Assembly: GCA_022813625.1 (NCBI GenBank)
Contig: JAKLMB010000039.1
Span: forward strand, 124,001 to 188,000
DNA: 64,000 bases
Reading direction: 5' to 3'
Source of the DNA: Aaosphaeria pasadenensis
Lineage: Eukaryota; Ascomycota; Dothideomycetes; Pleosporales
Positions 55,956-64,000 of this stretch are shown here, piece by piece. A program made the translations under genes and the position numbers. The notes under the pieces were generated by a model. The model saw only the letters and a list, made by a program, of their open reading frames with translations, was not told where the DNA came from and did not search any database. The number at the start of each line of letters is the position of its first letter. The first letter of the stretch is position 1.

Positions 55956-58900
55956 TTAGGCCTGGCGAATGGCGATTTGGGTATTCCAAGATACAAGATC
56001 TCGAGCGAGCTGGACTATTAGATTCCACCGTCTCTCATCATCCGTATTGTCGTTATTGAGGCTGTTGAGTTCTGTACCAGGCTGCTTGAAGACCTTCTCT
56101 ACTTCAAGCCGTTTATCGCTTTCGGTGTAGCCTGTGCTTACTTTCTTGAAAGCTTCCTTCATTGCATCGAATTGTTTGATGGCACGGAGAGACTCGACGT
56201 TAGGTGCCGTAGTTGTTACTGCCCCTTGGCTCTTGACGTGGTTGTGCAGCGCTCCTAGTCTGACACATTGTATGATAAGTGCCGCAAGACCAGCAGCCAA
56301 AGCTGTTGCGACGGACGATCCCGTCTTCGGAATATCATCCTCTTCTGATATCTTATCTCCCTCACGTAGCATGACGTTGTGACCAGGAAGAATAAAGTCA
56401 ACCTGGTCTGAATTGCCTGCCCATCCATACATACTGCCGTCCGCTTTTGCAGCTCCGATCTTGAACATATGGGGAATTGGACGGCCGAATGGGTAGAATG
56501 AAGTCATTGACTGTCGACTTGATGCACCAACATCCGGCGCAGAGCAGAAGAGCATAGTATTGTTCTTTTGAGCCCTTTCCAGAGCGCTCTGAAGGCGCTT
56601 GAGGTGCGCGTTGCTTTCGGCAGCTTTCTCTTCGTCATCACTTCTTTGGATCGTCCACGACATTGATATGATATCGAATCCACGATCCACAGCGAACTCG
56701 ACCGCCTGGAAAACAATCAGTTTTAGTACTTGACGGCAATTAGAATTTCCACTTACATCTGCGGCACTTTTGGCCGTGAAATTGGCTGGAACGCCAGGTT
56801 CTTTCCTAATGGTATCCAGCTTGCACACATAGATTTTTACATTTGGACACACTCGTTGGATCATGTATGCCATGCAAGTACCATGTCCAGTTGTTGAGCC
56901 ATAAAAGGGTTCAGGTGCCCCCAGCACATCCTGATCCCCATAACCGCTATCAAAACTCTTACCCTTCGCCAGCTTGTCAGCAAGAGCTCGATGCATAAAG
57001 CTCACGCCGTCATCAATTAGAGCAACAGTAACATCTTTTTGAAGGTCTTCGGGAAGGTTCGCCACCTTTGTTAAATCGGCCGGAAGATCTTTCAATGGGT
57101 TCCACCTCACCAGTCCATCTGCAAAATTGTCCATGACGGAGAGCCATTGGTGAGTATCCATGAGACTACCAGGATCTCTGCCTTTGCCCTGTTTCGATAT
57201 CCTCCCTTTGCCTTTGGGATCATATTGCGGATCTTGTTTGTATTCAGTAACGGTTATGCGCCCTAATTCGAGTTTTTCACGTTCTCTTTGCAACCTTCTT
57301 TTGAACTCTTTAATGTTAGCCTCCCGGCGCGCTGTCGAATCAAGGCCGGCCTAAGCGGACATAATTAGCATGCGGAATTTCTGCAAAATTGTTCATCATG
57401 TACCTTCAAGTCATGGAGATGAATATTCTTCAGCTTCGGAAGTCTCACTAAGCCGTCTGACTCGCTCCAAGCACGTAGTATAGCATTGTTGCCACTCCAC
57501 CAGAGATGGATCTCTCCTAGGTTCTTCGAATTTGAATGGCACGCATCGTATATTGCTTGGGGGCAAAGGTCACACTTCCTCCAGTCCAATATCTCAATAT
57601 CGAACTGTTTCAGCGACTCTTCGATTGCCAGGTCACTGTGCGGAATGCCTTCTCTATCTTCAACACTGACTTTTATGATATTTCTTACTCCCTTTTTATA
57701 GAGCCAATTGAAGAAGGGCTGGACGTCCTTGCGGCCGGTTCCATCGCTGTCTGGTCGGACGTTTCTTTGGCGCACAGGCGGACGCTCGAGCTCGAGCTTT
57801 CGGAAATCAACGTACAGGAGCACGTCGTCGAACTCGAACCCACTGTAACTATGCTCGAAGTCATCGAAGCTGACTTTCTCACCCTCTTTTAACCGATATG
57901 GCGGGAAATTAAAGCATATATGCTTATCTTACGCCTGCCGTCAGAGAAAACCTTTCATTGACATTCGAGACAACTTACCTTCGACATTATGGCCATAGAG
58001 GAACTCGATTGCCGAGTCATGATTTCTCTGAACTCCAGCCTTTATCCTTCGTTCTTTGCGTTCGGTGGGCCTGAATGTTGTTCTGAAGTAATGCAGCTTA
58101 AGTTCTTTTGCCACCATGTTCGCCACTTCCTTCGAGGGTGCATTTTTAGAAGGACGCAGCGCACTTGAGCTTTTAGATTTCTTGGAAACTACCACCGCTG
58201 TGCCTTCTGGTTCTCCAGCAACTTTCTTCGATCCTGATGGCGCTGTTGTATGTTTCCTAGCATCTGAATCAACGGGGTTTCGTTGAATGTCGGGTGGCAA
58301 ATGCCTCGGATGGTCTTCTGTTGGTGTGTTTTGCAGGAAGTAATGCCGAGTTTCATGGGCTTGGTATTGGTACATATCCGGTCTGCTTGGAGAAGCGCCT
58401 GACCTGGCCAATGCTGAACCTGTCCGCTGTATGGGACGAATGGAGTTTCGAAGAGACGGGTCAGTAGAGCCTTTATCGTTTCGCGGCGGGCCTCGATCAT
58501 CCCGACGGCTTCTCTCCCGATCATAAGCCTCTACATCACGCGGGGATCTCATCCTACTGGATGCGGCATCGGCAGTTCGCTTGGTCTTCTCTTTGTCTTC
58601 CGCCTTGACCTTATGGACAGTTGACTTCCGGCCTTGCCCCCCTTCCGGCCTCTCAGATCTTCGCTGTTCCAACTTCTTTTTCTCGTACTTCTCTCTGGTG
58701 TCAAGATGGTGGCGGTACACAGAAAATTTATCAGGCTTCTCCGTGACCTGGTCGAAAGCGCGATCACCACGTTTGATCAACAATAAGATGACGTCTTTCC
58801 GTGCGAGTGTGCATCTATCGTACTCTACCGCAATGTGTAGAGGTGTACGCCCACTGCCATCTTGGGAGGCGAGTGTAAATTCGGATGCCTGGTCAATGAG

Positions 58901-59542
58901 CTTTCTTGTCTCTGTTGCTCTCAACTGTTTCGAAATTGCAGTTTGAATGCAATTGTTGACATTGCCGCTATTGAGTCGCTTTATTCTATCTTCCTCGGAT
59001 GTTGGACCAAGTAGAGGCTCCAAGTCTTGTTTCGAAATACCGCTATCCAAAACAGCGTTGATGTACCACAGCCTTTCGTGCGTGACGGCCACGAGCAGCG
59101 GGTTACGGTTCGCTTCATCAAGCTCCTGAAGTAGAAGGGGATACGTTTTAGCAAGATGTTTTACGAGCCAAGGGTGCTCTTGAGGTGGGCCTTCATAAGC
59201 CATCCTGTACAACATATTACGTCGTTCGGTTCTTGACAGCTCCTGGGGGCGAAGGTATCTGTCGTATGTCTCCAAGAACTCTTTTTGTTGCTGCTCATCT
59301 TTCGCCAAAGAAGCACTTGCTAACTGATTCTCAATTTCTTTGAGCTTTTCGTGCAGAATCTCTTCCTGTGCCTTTCTGTGCGCTTCTATCTGCTCTTCCT
59401 CTTTGTACGTCTGCTCATCGTCGTAGTCCTCCTCATCTTCATCTTCAGAAACATCGTCCGTGTCTGTTGAGAGGTCTTCATCGTCATAATCTCCAACGGG
59501 ACTATAGGGAATGAACTCGCGCTCCATGGGCGCATCCGCCAT
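55956..59542 (-). CDS. Ankyrin-subtilisin (peptidase S8) protein
   Basis: Four exons on the minus strand: 59542-57979, 57885-57404, 57350-56757 and 56705-55956, about 1129 residues. The N-terminus is highly acidic (residues 15-50). Ankyrin-like units lie at about 100-260 (GRTPLHIAVEYDRCTLARKD). A basic/Ser linker extends to about 480. Residues 510-680 are a helical/leucine-repeat-like domain (LPKLKNIHLHDLK). Residues 785-1025 are an S8 protease: Asp795 in VALIDDGV, His838 in GHGT, Ser1011 in GSSVATALAAG, so the triad is complete. The oxyanion Asn is replaced by Asp (FCSAPD), as in the proprotein convertase PC2. No signal peptide, so it acts inside the cell. Fungal subtilisins of this kind occur with STAND proteins and cell-death effectors. 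The gene is divergent from the 301-residue gene at 60297. Confidence 0.88.
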
Positions 59543-60296
59543 GTTGAAGTGTAGACAGGCGCGACAGGCTCCCGGACGGCTGTCATGACTGCGCGCACGA
59601 TGTCCACCACAGGTGTCTTTATTGCAACAGCACTGTAAGCGAGAGAAGGTGCAGGGAACGGGCGGGCAGGGAACCAGACCAGGTTAACGAAAAGATTTGG
59701 TTGGCAGGATGAAGAGATATAGTTGCATGAGTGGCTGGGACCTCTGCCTCCCCCATCCCTATTCTACTTTAGTCCTATGATGGACATGCTGGATTGAAGC
59801 TCGACCCACCAGTCGGAGGAGGGGTGCCCATTCGCTGTAAGTAACCTTCGACGCCTTTCGCGCCTTTAAGCACAACCCCTCCTTCTCATAATGTGAACAG
59901 ACATGTCTCTTTGTAGATATTGCATCAATCCAAAATTACAGTTATGAAAATGTACTTTTCTGCGATGTACACGCACAATGTGGCCTAAATGAATTTCTGC
60001 AAGCTGAATGGGTTGGGCGCCTCGCAGAACGCCAACGAGCACTAATTCTGCAGCTTGCATTTCAGCCCCCAAACAACCTCGACTACCGACCCCGCCATAG
60101 CCCTGCGTGAACTTTGCAGTTCACAGGACTTTTCAGCCCGGCAATGAACGGCAGATTCCAAGTTGTAGAAGGAGAGTGAATTTATTATATTTAACATCAC
60201 CATCATAGGAGCTGAACAACAGCATAACGCAACCTTGTCACCAAGAAAGTATTCGTTGTTTTCCTACAGACACACATCCCTCTTACAGAACGAAGT
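59543..60296. promoter_or_regulatory. Divergent promoter region, S8 gene and unknown gene
   Basis: About 750 bp between the start codons of the ankyrin-S8 gene (minus) and the 301-residue gene (plus). It must carry both promoters. No clear TATA box or repeat is seen. A short frame (59866-60072) has no supporting motif. Confidence 0.45.
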
Positions 60297-61202
60297 ATGG
60301 CAGATAGCGACATTTATGAGGATGATCTGGGAGAATCAGGTGAACTGGCCGCGGAAGACCTGTTCTCTGTGGACATGTCCTTGGATCCAGAAGGCGACGA
60401 GAGTGGATATCATGTAACAAATGATAAGGACGATCCCTTCCAAAGACAACACATCACAGAGCGGAAAGGCCGAGTCGACGTTCGTTGCGACCTAAAGGAC
60501 GTTGCCCATGGGTACTTCTCAGCGGATAACGATGATCTGTGTACTCTGATTGTGATTGAGTTCCGATTTGAACCAAATGGTCTTGCCAACCGCATCAGAC
60601 AGGCCAACATTGATATCACATTCAGCGCCATCGAGAAAGGAAATAGAGATCCAGAAGTCATCGAAATGCACCCAAATGGTAGCTTTGGCATCGAGCCCAC
60701 GCAAGCTTCAGTGTCGACCACGAAAGGCGGGGGTCTGAACCTTGGTGCTGGAGCAGGTCCTGTCAATCTTGGTGGCGATCTGAAGCTGGAAAGAACCGTG
60801 GAACGACAGCGACCTGATATGGCCCGTCTTAGAGGCTCAATCGACCTACCGCGATCGAGGAACAACGGCGTCAAGAGTGCTGTCTCGTGGGGCCTGACCG
60901 AGAACGCGACAGATGAGACTGGTATTATCTCTCTTTTGCGGGCTGCCATCTTACTGAAGCGACGGGACATGGCGCATTTCAAAGCCAAGGTGAACATCAA
61001 AGTTAAGGCGGACTTGCAAAGCCAGTTTGGTGCGTTCTTTAAAAGCGTGCCTAAAGATGATGATGTTTTGTTCAATCCAGAACGCGATCCGACAAATAAA
61101 CTTCAGAAATACGATGTCGAGAACCTCGGCCTGATCGACCTAAAGTCGTTGTCGGACGTTACCTATCAAACATTCCTAAAAGGTACTGTTAAGGAGCAAT
61201 AG
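60297..61202 (+). CDS. Unrecognised 301-residue cytosolic protein
   Basis: Intronless frame from ATG MADSDIYEDDLGES. The first 45 residues are acidic and probably disordered. The rest alternates strand-like and helical segments: RVDVRCDLKDVAHGYFS, LCTLIVIEFRFEPNGLANRI, QANIDITFSAIEKG, a small-residue/Gly-rich stretch (KGGGLNLGAGAGPVNLGG) near residue 150, then VKSAVSWGLTENATDETG and MAHFKAKVNIKVKADLQSQF. No signal peptide or transmembrane helix. I do not recognise the family. Two long amphipathic beta pairs flanking a Gly-rich loop would be compatible with a beta-rich membrane-active or carbohydrate-binding-like fold, but this is speculation. It lies between the ankyrin-S8 protease gene and a STAND-like gene. 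Coding quality (length, composition, start) is good. Confidence 0.7.
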   Translation: MADSDIYEDDLGESGELAAEDLFSVDMSLDPEGDESGYHVTNDKDDPFQRQHITERKGRVDVRCDLKDVAHGYFSADNDDLCTLIVIEFRFEPNGLANRIRQANIDITFSAIEKGNRDPEVIEMHPNGSFGIEPTQASVSTTKGGGLNLGAGAGPVNLGGDLKLERTVERQRPDMARLRGSIDLPRSRNNGVKSAVSWGLTENATDETGIISLLRAAILLKRRDMAHFKAKVNIKVKADLQSQFGAFFKSVPKDDDVLFNPERDPTNKLQKYDVENLGLIDLKSLSDVTYQTFLKGTVKEQ

Positions 61203-61662
61203 TCATTAGAAGACAAATAATAAAGTCGTCCTCCATGTGAAGATATATCTGCCCAGAGAGCTCTTCTCGCACGATGTGACAAGACGATACACAATAGCTC
61301 AATGTCCCGCCCCCACTTAGGCATCACGGTATCTGCACGCCCGGGAGATTATAATGTACTCGATGATGGCCATTGGCTGTGCTCTATCCCCCATGTTGGA
61401 TTAGCTGAGGGTCCCATGTCGCCCGTGCATGATGGCTTGATTTTGCACCGTGGCACCGAACTTGTAGCCTGGCCCCGCGCGCTGCAGTGCGCTCTTCGGC
61501 TGATAGGGCGCCCGACTCGCCTCACAGATCCTGGGCATGCTTTTCACGACTGCAATAACCCCACTGCCGCCTTATTCAGCGTGACCGCCAACTCCAATTA
61601 TCGACTCTACGACGCAGAACGGGTGCGCAGAACGAAGCTCACGAAATAATGATATTGTGATC
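61203..61662. other. Intergenic region, nothing convincing
   Basis: About 460 bp. A 115-codon frame at 61302-61649 is present but has no motif. It ends 14 bp before the ATG of the next gene and is more likely leader sequence. Confidence 0.5.
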
Positions 61663-64000
61663 ATGGCGCCTTCTGATGGTCCTCCATCACCAGGCGTCGG
61701 GCCACCGAAGAGGTTGCGTATCTACAAATGGCCAACCTCGATAAGAAATGATGATGCATCAAGCGTCAGTAGTCTGGAGAGCAAGAAGTCCGGTGAGGAC
61801 GCCTCAATCGCAAAAGATGTCAGCGGAGAAAAAGAGGAAAATGAGAACATATCTAGTGAGGAGACTTCGGCCACAGAAAGAGAAGGGGTAAAGGAAGCAG
61901 CCGATGATGAAAAGATCAGCAAGAGATCAGATTCAAAAAAGAGCAAGGACTCTGAAGACAAGGAAGTGAAATTATCGAAAGAAGAGGGCGAGAAAAAAAA
62001 GGATGAAGACGCCAAATCCGTAGACACGGATGCAGAAGAGGATGAGAAGAGACCTAGTGATATGGTTGAGTAAGTTTGAATGCTATCAGGGATGATCAGA
62101 TTTGGTGGCTTTGAAAGTGCTGAACTAATTATATCATGCAGTGTGATTGCAGTCTGCGGTTTCAGAGGCTCTCGATATTTTGCAGACGATATGGACATAC
62201 ATAATGAATGGTCTATGGATCGTGTCGCAACCAAACATCCTAACACTAGGATATCTGTTTATGAGTACAATCCTTTCGGCGATGACGAGAATGTATTCTC
62301 AAGAGATGGCCTACGAGCTGAGGCTATACGCTTCTTAGAATCGATTCTTGAGCTTGACCGTCCCCTGAATACGAACATTGTATTAGTTGGGCACGACATT
62401 GGTGGCATAATTATAAAAGAGGTACTCATTTTGCCACGTTTATCGCATTTAGACTGACATTATATAAGGCGATGATACAAGCTGGGTTTGGCTCAAATAA
62501 GTACAGATCACTTTTCCACGCATTTGCGGGCAATGTAAGTCCAAGTCCAAATACAGATAGAGCGACCAAGACGACGGACTGATCGATTGTGCAGTTTTTC
62601 ATCGGCTGTCCTCATACTGTTGTGGCCAATATGCCTCTGCAAGACGGTCTTATCAGACTTGTCAATGAACACGTTTGGACCGATACTATTTCTGGTGGTT
62701 TGACAGACCACATCTCCTACCTGATCGCCGAGGTGAACCAGGACTTTTTAGAGACTCACCTTAGAATGTTCCTCTCAAACATCTTCGTTAGTTCAACATT
62801 CAAGAATATAGAGGCTCAGGTAAGTGTCGTTCATGTTTTTGAGAGGAGTTCTCTCAGCTGATTGTTGCAGATCTTCATTCAATCCTCTACCAATAAGTGG
62901 CTATCTGGAGTGACTGGCACTCAACTGGACTACGATGTTCGCCATGCAGATCTTCCACGCGTTGCTGTCTTTGACAGCCCGTCTCTTCAGGGTAAATGTG
63001 AGTGTCTTGTTGATATTTGCTCGGGAATGCAGTACTAAGGGTTGTTTGTAGCCCCTTTCATGGACACTAAGGAGATTCAAATAATGCAATTCCAGTGTGC
63101 TCCACTACTTACCCCCCATGGATGGGCACTTCACGATCTCCCAACAACACCCGACACTCGTCTTTCCATGAACGTTAGGGATCCAGTGTTCTCGACCTGG
63201 TTCGAGGCCAAAGGTGTATCATACATGATCGTTCCCACGAAAGTTCCTCGGTCAAGAATGGCAACAATATTTGCCCATATATTGAAACATTCGGGCGCCG
63301 ACGTATCGGTACAGCCATTTCAATTTGACGAACATGATTGTCGCTACAACTCTGTGGAAGCTATGTTGCGCATGTTCCTCGGTCAAAGTCGCCACATGTA
63401 CGGCCCTCGACCAAAGGATGTGCTCGATCGTCATAAAACTTACGAGGAGTTCCACGAACTCAACTTGGAAGACCTGTGGTATCTTCTGGTCGGGGTTCTA
63501 CGAGTTCCACCAAATGATGTGGAAAAGTTTGTCTGGGTAATCAAGGGGCTAAACGAAAACATCACGTCGTATTCGTGGCTGTTGATAAAGCTTGAAGAGT
63601 TGGCGAGACACACAGAGGTCAATTTGAGGGTACTTCTTTTCGCCTCGGTGGAGCTGGGACCCCTACGATATGCACCGAACGTTCAGATCACAAACAAGAT
63701 ACCGGTGATATGGGGACCAAGAGGAGGCCCGCCGCCGCCTCCACCACCTCCCTACACGCCGCCACCGTTTCCATTCACGCCTCGTTCACCTCTGTTGAGT
63801 CCTAAACCACCTCTATCCGATGCTGCGTCGATAAAGACTGCGACACGACATGCTGGATCTGCTACCGAGGAGAACGACGCAGAGGAAAAGTCCGCAGCGG
63901 ACGAGGGCGATTCTGACAATAATCAGAATAGTAGCTCCACGCGAAGCCGCTCTAATAGTAACGTCAGTGAAGCTTTAGATAGCAAGCATGTCGAAAACGC
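61663..64000 (+). CDS. Hydrolase plus NACHT-like protein with degenerate motifs (partial)
   Basis: Six exons so far: 61663-62069, 62142-62421, 62469-62534, 62595-62819, 62871-62997 and 63052 to the window edge, open at 64000. Residues 25-130 are a charged Lys/Glu/Ser region. Residues 136-330 are a SesB-like alpha/beta hydrolase: VIAVCGFRGSR, IVLVGHDIGGIIIKE, FFIGCPH. The nucleophile elbow normally reads GHSxGG; here Asp221 stands in place of Ser. Residues 370-570 align by pattern with a NACHT/AAA core (SVEAMLRMFLGQ, NLEDLWYLLVGVLRVP, NLRVLLFASVE). The P-loop place reads VPTKVPRSRM and the Walker B place reads VWVIKGLNEN, so neither GKS/T nor the acidic pair is present. A poly-Pro run and acidic Ser-rich tail follow. 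It belongs to the fungal NLR-like group, probably as a non-hydrolysing member. Confidence 0.75.

Noticed and set aside
61302..61649. 115-codon frame before the NACHT-like gene
   Set aside because: No motif, ends just before the next start codon, likely leader sequence.

Overview
The window looks like nuclear DNA of a filamentous ascomycete (Pezizomycotina). Genes carry short spliceosomal introns (about 43-125 nt, GTRNGT donors, YAG acceptors). Gene families are typical of moulds: HeLo-domain proteins, ankyrin/STAND-type proteins, Zn2Cys6 factors, a class I terpene synthase, a GH18 chitinase with chitin-binding domains, and MFS and ABCG exporters. The class cannot be fixed from sequence reading alone. 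I recognise no transposase, reverse transcriptase, tRNA, rRNA or CRISPR array.

Layout. 0.1-6.9 kb: a head-to-head pair, a HeLo/pseudokinase protein (minus) and a protein kinase with Sel1 and ankyrin repeats (plus). 8.1-9.6 kb: a cation diffusion facilitator transporter. 10-16.2 kb: two unrecognised minus-strand proteins with matching TATA-to-ATG spacing, around a GNAT acetyltransferase. 17-18 kb: a small kinase gene interrupted by a stop codon. 18.6-22.3 kb: an intronless ankyrin/CorA-like membrane protein. 23.7-26 kb: a membrane-anchored pepsin-like protein and a UPF0303/haem-degrading family protein. 26-29.8 kb: no gene seen. 29.8-35.5 kb: a short-chain dehydrogenase relic with two stop codons, a monocarboxylate-type MFS transporter, a possible small membrane protein and a FAM86/EFM3-like methyltransferase.

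36.6-55.8 kb resembles a terpenoid biosynthetic neighbourhood: MFS exporter, a 4.7 kb gene-free stretch, a nine-exon terpene synthase, a convergent ABCG half-transporter, an NTF2-like protein, a large chitinase and a Zn2Cys6 regulator.

56-64 kb is a probable fungal allorecognition/immune-like locus. It holds an ankyrin-subtilisin (S8) protease, a divergent 301-residue protein of unknown family, and a large protein with a SesB-like alpha/beta-hydrolase domain followed by a NACHT-like region that has lost its nucleotide-binding motifs. It runs off the right edge.

The HeLo, kinase-ankyrin, ankyrin-CorA, ankyrin-S8 and hydrolase-NACHT-like genes are all of the kind seen in fungal non-self recognition and regulated cell death. 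The protease/unknown/pseudo-STAND trio is the most interesting candidate for an undescribed system. Exon boundaries below were worked out by hand from splice motifs and frame continuity and have not been checked against transcripts.
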